Counted from the first letter of the stretch, positions 1 through 9,082 are shown. The stretch: DNA of 64,000 bases from UBA1479 sp040218445 (GCA_040218445.1 JAVJRK010000011.1:310001-374000), one strand, 5' to 3'. The notes: generated from the sequence alone by a model not told the origin. Numbers and translations: made by a program.

Positions 1-88
1 ATGCCTACAAGGCATAAAGCGGCACGGAGCAGCACGGCATCCTCCTTTAAGGGATGGATGGATATGATACGCCTGTTACCCCGAACTG

Positions 89-1624
89 TCACCACGCAGG
101 CAAAGTCCAAGTCGTATCCTGATCCAGGGGAAATACGGGACGGCACAAATCCCCCCATTCGAAATTTCTGAACACCGGTGATGTCAGCCCCGGGCAATCG
201 ACCTCGATGACGTTTTCCGGCGCGAAAAATTCGTCGAACCCGGCCCGGAAATGGCCGCGTGATTTGACGACCACGGTACGGACCTGGGCGATGTCGACGC
301 CGAACATCTCCAGCATTGCAGGATCGGCGCATTGCTTGCGGTGGGTGCCGACGGCAACCCGCAGGCCACCGATTTCAAGCAGCGCTGCCGGACCGACGCT
401 GAGGGCGCGGCCCCGCAAAATGCCGCGGCGCCCGACGAACGAGCCGTCGGTGACCTTTAAAACACGCGCCTGAACGTCAAAAGCCTCTTCAAACGCGGTA
501 CGGGGGCTGCTGTTGAAGCGTGCGGTGATGTCCGCCCCCTCACCCGCTTCGTGCGCGGTTTGCGCCACGGCTCCGTCGATCACGACCCCTATCACGACAC
601 CATCTGCCTGGGCCTCGATCAAAGCACGCAGCAGGTAACTGGTGCTGCCGGTCCCGCCCCCGCCGGGATTATCGGCGACGTCGGCCAGAATTTTGGCCGG
701 CAGCGCCTTGTCCTTGCCGCACGCCACGGCCATGGCCACGGCATCGGAAATCGGCGTCAGTGTTTTCTGGTAGCGTTCGTGATCATCCCAAAGACGTTGA
801 GCCAACTCACCTGCAAGCGCCCGCGCGGCGGTCTGATCGTCACGTGCCGTCACAATCACTGACATGCCGCATTTGGGACTGTCCGAATAGATGAACCCGG
901 CCGCGATCGAGACGTTCAGGATTTTACCGCCGGATGCCTGCTGGGCCGCCTGCCCCGCATTAATGATGTCCGCATAAGGCCCCACCGCCGTCAACAAGAC
1001 AACCGAGGGGGCCGCGATCGGTACCTTTACGAACGCGGTCTTCGGCCGCATGCCATTCCACATTTCATCCATGGCGCAGGCGGCTTCACCGGCGCGTTCA
1101 CGTTGATCGACATGGGGGTTGGTCAAATAGGAAATCAGGACATCCGCCTGTTCCGCCATCTTGGGCGATACGTTGGTGTGCAGATCCAGCGTCGCGATCA
1201 GGGGAACGTCGGACCCGACGATGTCCCGCACCCGGCCGTACAGCAATCCATCCGGGTCCGTTTCGTGTTCGGCCCGCATCGCACCGTGGCTGACGATATA
1301 GACACCGTCCAACGGCCCGGCAGCCTTCAAGCGGGTTTCGACCTCGCTCACGAACCGGTCGAAGAACTGTTTTTCAACCGGACCACCCGGTTCCGCATCG
1401 CCGACCAGGATCGGCACCAGTTCCCAGGAATCGGGGCGGAGTTTCTCCATCTGCTGGCAGAAGGCATTGACCTCGGACGGAAGGCACGGGTTCGGCTTGG
1501 CCAGTTCTGCAATAATGTCGTCGCCGGCCAACAGGCAGCGTCGCTTATAATCAGCCTCGGTCGTGGCCGGGGCAAAAGCGTTGCTTTCAAGAAGAAAACC
1601 GAGGATCGCAATACGTTTGGTCAT
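89..1624 (-). CDS. M81 family metallopeptidase (MlrC-like)
   Basis: A 511-residue protein of the M81/MlrC family, whose founding member is a zinc peptidase that cleaves linearised microcystin. Visible family motifs are SHGAM near residue 113, LDLHTNVS near 147 and a glycine-rich ADNPGGGGTGSTS near 316; the His and Asp residues of these are the likely metal ligands. Length matches the family (about 500). No signal peptide is seen, so it is probably cytoplasmic. It is the last gene on the minus strand after a peptide ABC importer, separated from the permease gene by a terminator-like hairpin, which suggests it hydrolyses an unusual imported peptide or amide. Microcystin itself is only the name-giver; the substrate is unknown. 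Confidence 0.85.
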   Translation of the reverse strand: MTKRIAILGFLLESNAFAPATTEADYKRRCLLAGDDIIAELAKPNPCLPSEVNAFCQQMEKLRPDSWELVPILVGDAEPGGPVEKQFFDRFVSEVETRLKAAGPLDGVYIVSHGAMRAEHETDPDGLLYGRVRDIVGSDVPLIATLDLHTNVSPKMAEQADVLISYLTNPHVDQRERAGEAACAMDEMWNGMRPKTAFVKVPIAAPSVVLLTAVGPYADIINAGQAAQQASGGKILNVSIAAGFIYSDSPKCGMSVIVTARDDQTAARALAGELAQRLWDDHERYQKTLTPISDAVAMAVACGKDKALPAKILADVADNPGGGGTGSTSYLLRALIEAQADGVVIGVVIDGAVAQTAHEAGEGADITARFNSSPRTAFEEAFDVQARVLKVTDGSFVGRRGILRGRALSVGPAALLEIGGLRVAVGTHRKQCADPAMLEMFGVDIAQVRTVVVKSRGHFRAGFDEFFAPENVIEVDCPGLTSPVFRNFEWGDLCRPVFPLDQDTTWTLPAW

Positions 1625-1662
1625 GGTCTGGTATCGTCCTTTCGAAGCACCCTAGGCATAAG

Positions 1663-1686
1663 AAAAGGCGGCCGAAGCCGCCTTTT
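1663..1686 (-). terminator. Hairpin terminator with UUCG tetraloop
   Basis: A perfect 10-bp stem whose minus-strand loop reads TTCG closed by C-G, the ultra-stable C(UUCG)G tetraloop. T-runs flank the stem. It lies in the 87-base gap between the dppC-like permease and the M81 peptidase, so it probably ends or attenuates transport-operon transcripts before the peptidase gene. Confidence 0.7.
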
Positions 1687-1711
1687 CCCATAACAACAGT
1701 CATATGGACCG

Positions 1712-2617
1712 TTAGCGCGAACGCAGTTTCGGATCCAGGGTATCGCGCACAGCGTCCCCGAACAGGTTGAAACCGAACACGCTGAGCGAGATCGCGACGC
1801 CGGGATAGATGGCGACCCAAGGAGCGCCTTCGAAGAACTCGGAGGCGTTGGTCAGCATCAGACCCCAGGCCGGAACCGGGTCCTGAACACCCAGCCCCAG
1901 GAACGACAGCGAAGCTTCAAGAAGAATCGCCTGCCCCAGGAAGGTGGTCAGCATGATCAAGAATGGCGCCATGACGTTCGGCACCATGTGGCGCAGGATG
2001 ATACGGGCATTGCTGAAACCCAATGCGCGCGCCGCGTCCACATAGGGAATTTCACGAATGGCCAGCGCATTGGAGCGGACCACGCGTGCGCATTGCGGCA
2101 CAAAGGGCAGAATAATCGCAATCATCACGTTTTCGATCCCCGGCCCCAAGGTGGCGACAACCGCCAAGGCCAGAATGATCAGCGGGAACGCCATGAAGAC
2201 GTCAAGGATACGCTGAAGGATCAGATCGAACAGGCCGCCGAAGTAGGCACTGGCCACGCCGAGCACGAGGCCGAGCGTGGAGCCGATGATCGCGCAAACA
2301 AATCCGACCAGCAACGCCGTCCGCGAACCGTAAATCAGACGCGAAAGGATATCGCGGCCGAATTCATCGGTGCCGAGGATATAGCCATTCTCGCCCGGGC
2401 TCGTGAGCATCGAGTCAAAATGCTCCTGTAGCGGGTCGTGGGGAGAAACGACGTTTGCCAACGCAGCCGCGATGATCATCGCGATAACAATCGCCAGGCC
2501 GAACACACCAAGCGGCTGTTTGCGGGAAAGATCGATTACGACTTGGGTCCAAGGCTTCTTCGGGGCAACTTCCTCGAATTCAGCTTCGGTTTGTACTTCT
2601 GAAACAGTAGCCATCAT
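1712..2617 (-). CDS. Peptide ABC transporter permease (DppC/OppC type)
   Basis: A 301-residue inner-membrane permease of the dipeptide/oligopeptide importer family. There is a cytoplasmic N-terminus, a first membrane helix near residues 35-55 followed by the OppC-N style sequence SPHDPLQEHF, then the binding-protein-dependent transport domain with about five helices. The EAA-like loop that contacts the ATPases is visible as DAARALGFSNARI near residue 195. It starts 9 bases after the stop of the partner permease, so the two are translationally close. The start could be either of two adjacent ATG codons; the first is used. It works with the DppB-like permease, two ATPases and the binding protein encoded upstream. 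Confidence 0.93.
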   Translation of the reverse strand: MMATVSEVQTEAEFEEVAPKKPWTQVVIDLSRKQPLGVFGLAIVIAMIIAAALANVVSPHDPLQEHFDSMLTSPGENGYILGTDEFGRDILSRLIYGSRTALLVGFVCAIIGSTLGLVLGVASAYFGGLFDLILQRILDVFMAFPLIILALAVVATLGPGIENVMIAIILPFVPQCARVVRSNALAIREIPYVDAARALGFSNARIILRHMVPNVMAPFLIMLTTFLGQAILLEASLSFLGLGVQDPVPAWGLMLTNASEFFEGAPWVAIYPGVAISLSVFGFNLFGDAVRDTLDPKLRSR

Positions 2618-2626
2618 CTTTCCCCG

Positions 2627-3598
2627 TTACGAATAGCGGATGCGCGGATCAAGCCACGCATAGGCCAAGTCGGTAATGAGGTTGGTGATAACGAACACGA
2701 TCACCACTAGCATCACCAGATTTTGCGTCATCGTGAAGTCCTGACGTTCGACACCGTCGACCATCAGGTTGCCAAGACCGTTCAGGTTAAACACCTGCTC
2801 GGTCACCACCAGACCGCCCATCAGGAACGCGAATTCCAGGGCAAGAACGGTGACCACGGGCAGCAAGGCGTTCTTCAGCGCGTGGCGGTTGATCACGATT
2901 TTCTCGACCATCCCCTTGGCCCGTGCGGTACGAACATAGTCCTCTCGCAGAACCTCGAGCATGGCGGAGCGCGTCATACGGGTGGCAACGGCCGAATACC
3001 GGTAACCGGTGGCAACGGCAGGCCAGATGAGCTGCGCCAAGTTATGAGCCGGATCTTCCCAGATCGATTTGAACTGGATCGGCGGCATCCATGGCTCACC
3101 GAGCCAGGATTGTGTCACGACAAGCAATCCCAAAATGATCATCAAGCCCAGCCAGAACGACGGAATGGCGATGCCGGCAATGGCGAAGCCCCGCACAACA
3201 TAGTCAGTAATCGTGTTCTGACGCACGGCGGAAATGATACCCAGCGGAATGGCAATCACCGTGGCAACAAAGGTCGCCATGATCGCAATCTGCAGGGACA
3301 GTTCGAACCGGATGGCGATCTCATGCGTCACGGGTTGGCCCGTCCACATGGATTCACCCAGATCGAAGATAAAGTAACCCCAAATAAAGTCGAAAAATTG
3401 AACGATTTGCGGTTTGTTCAATCCCAACTGTTCGCGACAAAGGTCGATTTGTTCCTGAGCAACGGCAAGACCGGAGCCAAGATAACGAACCGCACAAATG
3501 TCACCAGGGGACATACGTAGCAACAAGAACACAAGGACCGCGGCGCCGAACAGCGTCGGAATCATCAAGAGCGTTCTTTTGAAAATATACTTGCCCAT
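2627..3598 (-). CDS. Peptide ABC transporter permease (DppB/OppB type)
   Basis: A 323-residue inner-membrane permease. The N-terminus has the family's MGKYIFKRTLLMIPTLFG helix and RMSPGD motif, then a periplasmic segment and the transport domain. The EAA loop reads DYVRTARAKGM near residue 215, and the C-terminus ends in the typical DPRIRYS. Length fits DppB (about 330). It forms the heterodimeric channel with the DppC-like protein just downstream. A strong hairpin separates it from the upstream binding-protein gene, which would lower permease expression relative to the binding protein. Confidence 0.93.
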   Translation of the reverse strand: MGKYIFKRTLLMIPTLFGAAVLVFLLLRMSPGDICAVRYLGSGLAVAQEQIDLCREQLGLNKPQIVQFFDFIWGYFIFDLGESMWTGQPVTHEIAIRFELSLQIAIMATFVATVIAIPLGIISAVRQNTITDYVVRGFAIAGIAIPSFWLGLMIILGLLVVTQSWLGEPWMPPIQFKSIWEDPAHNLAQLIWPAVATGYRYSAVATRMTRSAMLEVLREDYVRTARAKGMVEKIVINRHALKNALLPVVTVLALEFAFLMGGLVVTEQVFNLNGLGNLMVDGVERQDFTMTQNLVMLVVIVFVITNLITDLAYAWLDPRIRYS

Positions 3599-3617
3599 TT
3601 CTTCCTCTATCGGGGTT

Positions 3618-3650
3618 GACCGCCCGCCACCGGGATGGCGGCGAGCGGTC
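3618..3650 (-). other. Intercistronic hairpin after binding-protein gene
   Basis: GACCGC and CCGCCA pair with TGGCGG and GCGGTC around a 6-base loop, with a 3-base bulge. It has no T-run, so it is not a classical terminator. Its place between binding-protein and permease genes fits an mRNA-stabilising or attenuating element that gives excess binding protein. Confidence 0.6.
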
Positions 3651-3683
3651 CCCGTTTGTTGTTAGTGCTGCGTTACGCGCAAC

Positions 3684-5294
3684 TTACTTGTCGAGCCAAA
3701 CCTGGTCCAAGCTCTGGTTCAGGTAGTGGCTAGGCGCGATCTTCCAGCCCTTCACGTAGGAGCGGTGCGGGTTGATCTTGTACCACCACAACGTGATGCC
3801 TTCGTGCGCCATGTCGGACAGAGCGCGTTTCTCGAAGACACGAACGATTTCACGCTGTTTGGCTTCGTCGCCTTCCTGCGCAAGTTTCGCATAGATATCT
3901 TCGAGTTCTTGGTCTTTGCCTTCGTATTTGCCGTAGTTGTTACCGGCGGAACCAAGGAACTTGGTGATGTCGACAATCGGGTTAATGACCGACTGGCAGT
4001 TGAAGTCGACCGACACATCAAAGTCGGCAGTCTTACGCAGCGAGTTGTAGAACGACTTCGTCGGTTCCACGCGCTGGGTGACTTCCATACCAACTTGACG
4101 CCACTGGCCGATCAGCCAAGTGCCGACGATCTTATATGGCTGGTCCGTACCGCGGTTAAGCAGTTCGAACTTGAGACCGGCCTTGCCGGCATCCGCAAGC
4201 AGCTTCTTAGCCTGTTCGCGGGAAGCCTTAAGGTCCGTGCCATAGCCGTTCAGGCGAACCAGTTCGGCCTTGGAAGCGGCCAACGGGTGGTTCGGGAACA
4301 CGACGCCGCCAACGGTCTTCACGATGGCGATCCGGCTCAGGTGCTGGGATCCACCCCAACGGTCAACCGCGAGGGTCAGAGCCTGACGGACACGGGGGTC
4401 CTGCATGATCGGACGGCTTTGGTTCGGCGTGAATAGAAGCACGCAGTTCCAATCGCTTTCCTGGACCGTGATGTCCTTGCCCAACGCCTTGACGAGATCG
4501 TCACGCTGTTTCGGCGGGAACCCACGGAACTCGATGGCTGCACGGTCACCACGGATGGCCTGAACGCGGATGGCCATCTTACGCGAAATCAGCGCCTTAT
4601 AGCCGTCCAGGTAAGGCTTACCCTTGACGTGGAAGTTTTCGTTGCGAACGGCTTCGACGTGCGAACCGGCAACTGCTTCCTTGAACTTGAAGGCACCGGT
4701 GCCGTTCACGTTTTTCTGATGCCATTCGTAGCCCTTCTCCTTCATATCCTTGGCGGAATAGATGTAGTTGAAGGGGGTGGCGACGGCCGGAATGAATGCA
4801 CCGGACGGGAACTTCAGCTTGAAGACAACCGTTTCATCATCCGGGGCCGTGACACTATCGACCATGTTGAAGAACGCCTTACGGGCGGACTTGATGCCCT
4901 CGGGCGGGAAGATGATCTTATTGTAGGTCGCGGCGATGTCAGCGGCGGTCATTTTCTGACCGTCGTGGAATTCGACGCCCTTCTTGATTTTGAAGGTAAA
5001 CGTCTTGCCACCGTCGGTCGGCTTCGGAAGATCGCCGACGCAAAGATCGCAGATGAAGTCCGTCGGTGATGACGGATTGTCCGGGTTGACGCGAATCAGC
5101 AAGCTGTAGAACGGGCGCGTCGGGTGAACCATCGCAAAGGTCGATTCGATATGGCCGTCATAAGACGGCGACTCGGCAGCGACGATGAAGTTAAGCACAC
5201 CGCCCTTTTTCTGCGCCTTTGCCGGTTCGCTTGCCCCCATGGTGAGCCCAGCGCCCACCGCGAGAGCCAACGCGAAACGTGCGTATTTACTCAT
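3684..5294 (-). CDS. Peptide ABC transporter substrate-binding protein (SBP_bac_5)
   Basis: A 536-residue periplasmic binding protein of the SBP_bac_5 (DppA/OppA) family. A Sec signal peptide covers about residues 1-27, probably cleaved after the AKA near residue 27. Family landmarks are FTFKIKKGVEFHDGQKMTAADI (HDG motif, near 100) and DPRVRQALTLAVDR (near 302), which match the typical 'V..F.DG..AD' and 'VR.A...A.DR' signatures. It delivers the ligand to the permease pair encoded downstream. The ligand class could be di/oligopeptides, but this family also binds nickel, opines and glutathione, and the sequence alone does not decide. Confidence 0.92.
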   Translation of the reverse strand: MSKYARFALALAVGAGLTMGASEPAKAQKKGGVLNFIVAAESPSYDGHIESTFAMVHPTRPFYSLLIRVNPDNPSSPTDFICDLCVGDLPKPTDGGKTFTFKIKKGVEFHDGQKMTAADIAATYNKIIFPPEGIKSARKAFFNMVDSVTAPDDETVVFKLKFPSGAFIPAVATPFNYIYSAKDMKEKGYEWHQKNVNGTGAFKFKEAVAGSHVEAVRNENFHVKGKPYLDGYKALISRKMAIRVQAIRGDRAAIEFRGFPPKQRDDLVKALGKDITVQESDWNCVLLFTPNQSRPIMQDPRVRQALTLAVDRWGGSQHLSRIAIVKTVGGVVFPNHPLAASKAELVRLNGYGTDLKASREQAKKLLADAGKAGLKFELLNRGTDQPYKIVGTWLIGQWRQVGMEVTQRVEPTKSFYNSLRKTADFDVSVDFNCQSVINPIVDITKFLGSAGNNYGKYEGKDQELEDIYAKLAQEGDEAKQREIVRVFEKRALSDMAHEGITLWWYKINPHRSYVKGWKIAPSHYLNQSLDQVWLDK

Positions 5295-5376
5295 GTGAAG
5301 TCTCCTTACCCATTTATGGTTCGGGGGATGTTCATTCCTCCCCCACTCTTTTGTGTCCTCCCTGGAAAGGGGGAGA

Positions 5377-6414
5377 TCACACCTCCGTGCAGGCCACCCA
5401 GTGGCCTTTTCGCACCTCTCTGAAGTCTGGAATCTTTTGACTGCACGAGTCCACCGCTAAAGGACAGCGGGGGTGAAAAACACAGCCCGACGGAGGGTTA
5501 ATCGGACTAGGAATTTCTCCCTTGATGATTTGGTGCTCGCGCGTTTTCTCCAGATCCGGGTCCGGAATCGGAACCGCATTCAGTAGCGCCTCTGAATAGG
5601 GATGCAAAGGATGGTCGAACAACTCGTCACAATCAGCCAATTCAACCATATGCCCCAAGTACATGACGGCAACCCGGTGACAGATATGACGAACGACGGA
5701 GAGATCGTGGCTGATGAACAGATAGGTCAGCTCGAACTCGTCGCGCAGTTCTTCCAAAAGGTTGATCACCTGTGCCTGGATCGACACGTCAAGCGCCGAC
5801 ACGGCTTCGTCACAGATGATGAATTCCGGCTCCATGGCAAGGGCCCGCGCAATCCCGACGCGTTGGCGCTGACCACCCGACATTTCATGCGGATAACGAT
5901 CCGCAAAATCCGGGTGCAGACCGCAACGGCCCAGAAGATACCCGATACGTTCGCGGCGCTTGGCTTCATCCGTGATGATACCGTGCACGCGCAGCGGTTC
6001 GCCGATGATGTCACCGATCTTCATACGCGGGTTCAACGAGCTGTACGGATCCTGGAAAATCACCTGGATCTTCTTACGGACGTCGATCAGCTCTTTATTG
6101 TCGAGCTGGCAGATATCCTTGCCGTCGTAGATGATTTCACCGGCCGTCGGATCCTCAAGACGCAAAATGCAGCGCCCCGTGGTCGTCTTGCCGCAACCGG
6201 ATTCGCCGACCAGTCCGAGGGTTTCCCCTTTGCGGATGTAGAAGTCGAGGCCATCAACGGCCTTAACGTCCGCAACCTTACGCGGGATGATGATACCTTC
6301 CGTGATCGGAAAGTGCATTTTCAGCCCCTTTACGGTGACCAGTACTTCATCCGAGACTTTGCCGCGGAACTGAGCGCCGGTATCACCGACAGGTTGTGCC
6401 TGGGCTTCATTCAT
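5377..6414 (-). CDS. Peptide ABC transporter ATP-binding protein (DppF/OppF type)
   Basis: ATPase subunit, 345 residues from the chosen start. Walker A is GESGCGKTTTGR, the signature is LSGGQRQRVGIARAL, and Walker B ends IICDEAVSALD, followed by the switch His in LFISHD. A C-terminal oligopeptide-transporter extension carries the cysteine-containing PSGCVFHPRCP motif, which in relatives binds an iron-sulfur cluster. The ATG at 6414 is chosen over a possible upstream codon at 6453 because it overlaps the stop of the upstream ATPase gene as ATGA, indicating translational coupling. It pairs with the DppD-type ATPase. Confidence 0.93.
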   Translation of the reverse strand: MNEAQAQPVGDTGAQFRGKVSDEVLVTVKGLKMHFPITEGIIIPRKVADVKAVDGLDFYIRKGETLGLVGESGCGKTTTGRCILRLEDPTAGEIIYDGKDICQLDNKELIDVRKKIQVIFQDPYSSLNPRMKIGDIIGEPLRVHGIITDEAKRRERIGYLLGRCGLHPDFADRYPHEMSGGQRQRVGIARALAMEPEFIICDEAVSALDVSIQAQVINLLEELRDEFELTYLFISHDLSVVRHICHRVAVMYLGHMVELADCDELFDHPLHPYSEALLNAVPIPDPDLEKTREHQIIKGEIPSPINPPSGCVFHPRCPLAVDSCSQKIPDFREVRKGHWVACTEV

Positions 6415-7403
6415 AGTTCGATCTCCGCCAAACTTTCTTTCGACCGGAAACACGCGCTGAAGTGCTGGTCTCCCATTTCTTCAAGCGACGGATATGATTC
6501 CGCACATTTGTCCACCGCGAATTTGCACCGCGGGCGGAACGAACAACCGCCGTCCAAGCGGGTCAAATCCGGCGGCTGGCCTTCGACGGGGTCGAGCTTT
6601 TCCTGACGCGGACGGTCCATGCGGGGCACGGACTTCAAAAGCGCCAAGGTATAGGGATGGCGAGGCCGGTGATAAATGTCGGAAGCATTGCCTGATTCGA
6701 CAATACGGCCGGCATACATGACGTTCACCCGATCCGCATAACGTGCCACCACACCCAGGTTATGGGTGATGATGATCATCGCCACGCCGAGATCCCGGGT
6801 CAGATTCTTCATCAACTCGAGAATTTGTGCCTGAATGGTCACGTCGAGCGCCGTTGTCGGTTCGTCCGCGATAATCAGCTTCGGCTCGCAGGCCAGCGAC
6901 ATGGCGATCATGACACGCTGGCGCATACCACCCGACAGATGGTGCGGATACTGATCAATACGCCGACGCGGCTCGTTGATCCCGACCATTTCCAAAAGCT
7001 TGACCGCACGATCTTTGGCTTCGGCTTCGGACATGTTCATGTGCGCGATCATCGGTTCGGTCAACTGCATGCCGATGCTCAAAACCGGATTCAAAGACGT
7101 CATCGGCTCCTGGAAGATCATCGAAATATCGCGACCGCGAATTTCCCGAATCTCATCCTCGGAACAGAACGCCAGGTTTTTACCTTGGAAGCGGATTTCA
7201 CCGCCGACGATTTCGCCGGGCGGTTTTGGAATAAGCCGGAGGATGCTCAGCGCGGTAACGGACTTGCCGGAACCGGACTCGCCCACAACGGCGACGGTTT
7301 CACCTGCGTTGACGTCGTACGAAACGCCATCAACAGCTTTAACGGTTCCCCCAGACGTAAAGAAATGCGTCTGGAGATTATCAATCTCGAGGAGTGCCCC
7401 CAC
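6411..7403 (-). CDS. Peptide ABC transporter ATP-binding protein (DppD/OppD type)
   Basis: ATPase subunit of 330 residues and first gene of the importer operon. Walker A is GESGSGKSVTAL, the signature is LSGGMRQRVMIAMSL, Walker B ends LIIADEPTTALD, and the C-terminal extension has CSFRPRCKFAVDKC, the OppD/F cysteine motif. Gene order ATPase-ATPase-binding protein-permease-permease differs from the E. coli dpp order but is common in alphaproteobacteria. A 261-base divergent gap lies upstream and must hold the operon promoter. Confidence 0.93.
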   Translation of the reverse strand: MGALLEIDNLQTHFFTSGGTVKAVDGVSYDVNAGETVAVVGESGSGKSVTALSILRLIPKPPGEIVGGEIRFQGKNLAFCSEDEIREIRGRDISMIFQEPMTSLNPVLSIGMQLTEPMIAHMNMSEAEAKDRAVKLLEMVGINEPRRRIDQYPHHLSGGMRQRVMIAMSLACEPKLIIADEPTTALDVTIQAQILELMKNLTRDLGVAMIIITHNLGVVARYADRVNVMYAGRIVESGNASDIYHRPRHPYTLALLKSVPRMDRPRQEKLDPVEGQPPDLTRLDGGCSFRPRCKFAVDKCAESYPSLEEMGDQHFSACFRSKESLAEIEL

Positions 7404-7664
7404 AGATATGTTTCCTTCCCACTGTTTTTGATTCGGGAGGTTTTATTTTTTCTCCCTGGGTTACGGGTGGAAAACTAGAAGCCCCCCCTGCCGTTGTCAA
7501 CGGGTTCACAACGCTATTTGTAATTTTCACACGAAGATTTTCCGGCCTTACCGCAGGCGCGAAACAAAAAAGTTCTCTGCCCTCCGGACCGTTCTAGTAT
7601 ATGCCATCGGCATCAGGAATGTATACAAAACGACTGTAATCATAGCCCAAGGAGATCATCCGAA
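7404..7664. promoter_or_regulatory. Divergent intergenic region
   Basis: This 261-base gap separates the peptide importer (minus) and the small catabolic operon (plus), so it should hold promoters for both. The only recognisable element is the GntR-like palindrome near its right end, listed separately. No convincing -35/-10 pair was found. Confidence 0.4.
7618..7629. promoter_or_regulatory. GntR-like operator AATGTATACAAA
   Basis: Contains the palindrome TGTATACA, 36 bases before the start codon of the carboxymuconolactone-decarboxylase-like gene. It is one of four near-identical sites in the window (others at 10734, 18190 and 39095). Similar symmetric sites are bound by FCD-type GntR regulators; assignment to that family is inference. 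Confidence 0.5.
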
Positions 7665-8087
7665 ATGCCCAACAATTCAAAAATGCATGACATGGGAATG
7701 AAGTACCGGCGCGAGGTGCTTGGCGACGCCTATGTTGATAAGTCCATGGGCGGCGCCGATGACTTCAACCGCGGCTTCCAGGAATTCGTCACCGAATATG
7801 CCTGGGGCGGCAGTTGGGCACGGGGCATCCTGTCCAAACGCGACCGCTCCATCCTTAATCTGGGCATGCTGGCGGCCCTCAACCGGCCACACGAATTCAA
7901 GCTTCATTTCCGGGGCGCGATCACCAACGGCCTGAGCGTCGCCGACCTGCGGGAAATCTGCACCCAGATCGCCGTCTACTGCGGCGTTCCGGCGGGCATC
8001 GATGCGTTCCGTCTGGCCCGCGAAGTTTTCAACGAACAAGGCATCGATATCTCCACGATCGACGTCAAAACCGATCTGGAGGATTGA
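7665..8087 (+). CDS. Carboxymuconolactone decarboxylase family protein
   Basis: A 140-residue protein resembling 4-carboxymuconolactone decarboxylase. The conserved block runs from RDRSILNLGMLAALNRP (near 62) through HEFKLHFRGAITNGLS to YCGVPAGIDAFRLA (near 105). It lacks the CxxC pair of AhpD-like peroxidase partners, so it belongs to the decarboxylase-like branch. An AGGAG ribosome site lies 13 bases before the ATG; an internal Met at residue 7 is an alternative start. The dehydrogenase gene follows after 3 bases, so the two are co-transcribed. Proteins of this branch act on lactones or beta-keto acids; the real substrate is not evident and no other protocatechuate gene is nearby. Confidence 0.85.
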   Translation: MPNNSKMHDMGMKYRREVLGDAYVDKSMGGADDFNRGFQEFVTEYAWGGSWARGILSKRDRSILNLGMLAALNRPHEFKLHFRGAITNGLSVADLREICTQIAVYCGVPAGIDAFRLAREVFNEQGIDISTIDVKTDLED

Positions 8088-8090
8088 TCC

Positions 8091-8975
8091 ATGACCAGCA
8101 CACGCACATACGGATTCATCGGCCTTGGCCAAATGGGCGGCCCCATGGCCGATAACATCGCCGAAGCCGGCCTGCCGGTTCACGTATTCGATGCCGCCGG
8201 CACGGCGGACCGTGCCCACGAAAAAGCCATCGCCCACGACAGTCTTGCCGGCGTGCTCGCCAATGCCGACACGGTCTTCCTGTCCTTGCCGGACGGCGCC
8301 ATTTGCACGGCCGTCGCCAAGGAAATCGTTCAGGTCAACGACCGCAAAACCTCGGTCGTAATCGATCTTTCGACCATCGGCAGTGTTGCAGCGCAAGATA
8401 TCGACAAGATTCTCGCGGACGCGGACATCACTTATATGGATGCCCCCGTATCCGGCGGCCGCAAGGGTGCCATCGCCGGCACGATCGCCGTCATGGTCAG
8501 CGGCCCCAAAGACCTGTTTGATGAACATACGGAAGTCTTCAAAGCCTTCGCCAAGAACCCTTTCCACGTCGGTGAAAAGGCCGGCCAGGGTCAGGTCGTG
8601 AAGATGCTCAACAACTTCCTGTCGGCAACCGCCATGACGGCCTCGACCGAGGCTGTCCTGTTTGGCCTGTCCCAGGGGGTCGAGATGAAGGCCATCCTGG
8701 ATGTGGTCAATGTTTCGACCGGCATGAACACCGCGACCCTGGACAAGTTCCCCAATCAGGTCATGACCGAGAACTTCAACGCCGGATTCTTCACCAAGCT
8801 TTTGGCCAAGGACGTGCGTCTGTTCCGTGAAAATTCGGACCGGGCCGGAACGCCCAACGCCATCGGCACGATGCTGAATCAGATCTGGGACAAGTTCGCC
8901 GAAGAAGGTGGGGATCAGGACTTCACCAACATCTACAAGTTCATCCGCGACGGCGGCGAGAAGAAGGCTCTTTGA
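8091..8975 (+). CDS. NAD(P)-dependent beta-hydroxyacid dehydrogenase (HIBADH family)
   Basis: A 294-residue protein of the 3-hydroxyisobutyrate dehydrogenase / tartronate semialdehyde reductase family. The N-terminal dinucleotide fold has GFIGLGQMGGPMA (residues 7-19), the substrate-binding signature is DAPVSGGRKGAIAGT (near 120), and the catalytic lysine lies in GQGQVVKMLNN (near 170). It probably oxidises or reduces a small beta-hydroxy acid. It is co-transcribed with the preceding decarboxylase-like gene (3-base gap, with a GGAGGA ribosome site inside that gene's end). A shared terminator hairpin separates it from the convergent oxidase gene. Confidence 0.9.
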   Translation: MTSTRTYGFIGLGQMGGPMADNIAEAGLPVHVFDAAGTADRAHEKAIAHDSLAGVLANADTVFLSLPDGAICTAVAKEIVQVNDRKTSVVIDLSTIGSVAAQDIDKILADADITYMDAPVSGGRKGAIAGTIAVMVSGPKDLFDEHTEVFKAFAKNPFHVGEKAGQGQVVKMLNNFLSATAMTASTEAVLFGLSQGVEMKAILDVVNVSTGMNTATLDKFPNQVMTENFNAGFFTKLLAKDVRLFRENSDRAGTPNAIGTMLNQIWDKFAEEGGDQDFTNIYKFIRDGGEKKAL

Positions 8976-9020
8976 ACTCACGCCAGGATAGCCCCTCTAT
9001 ATATAAAGCGACATGAACGT

Positions 9021-9048
9021 AAAAAAGGCCGGCCCCGTGGGGCCGGCC
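9021..9048 (-). terminator. Intrinsic terminator between convergent genes
   Basis: A GC-only 10-bp stem (GGCCGGCCCC / GGGGCCGGCC) around a 2-base GT turn, preceded on the plus strand by six A, which become the U-tract on the minus strand. It is therefore a good terminator for the minus-strand oxidase operon and perhaps a weaker one for the dehydrogenase. Confidence 0.8.
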
Positions 9049-9082
9049 TAATTCATTAATGATATTGGTCTGCGTCGGACGA

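Noticed and set aside
1..88. Short plus-strand frame beginning ATG at base 1
   Set aside because: It continues into the antisense strand of the M81 peptidase, has no family signature, and its upstream part lies outside the window.
5338..5375. CTCCCCC/GGGGGAG inverted repeat between ATPase and binding-protein genes
   Set aside because: The loop is 24 bases and there is no T-run; weak as a terminator.
7677..8981. A 434-residue open frame antisense to the decarboxylase/dehydrogenase genes
   Set aside because: It is a GC-rich shadow of two well-supported plus-strand genes; no family signature or ribosome site.
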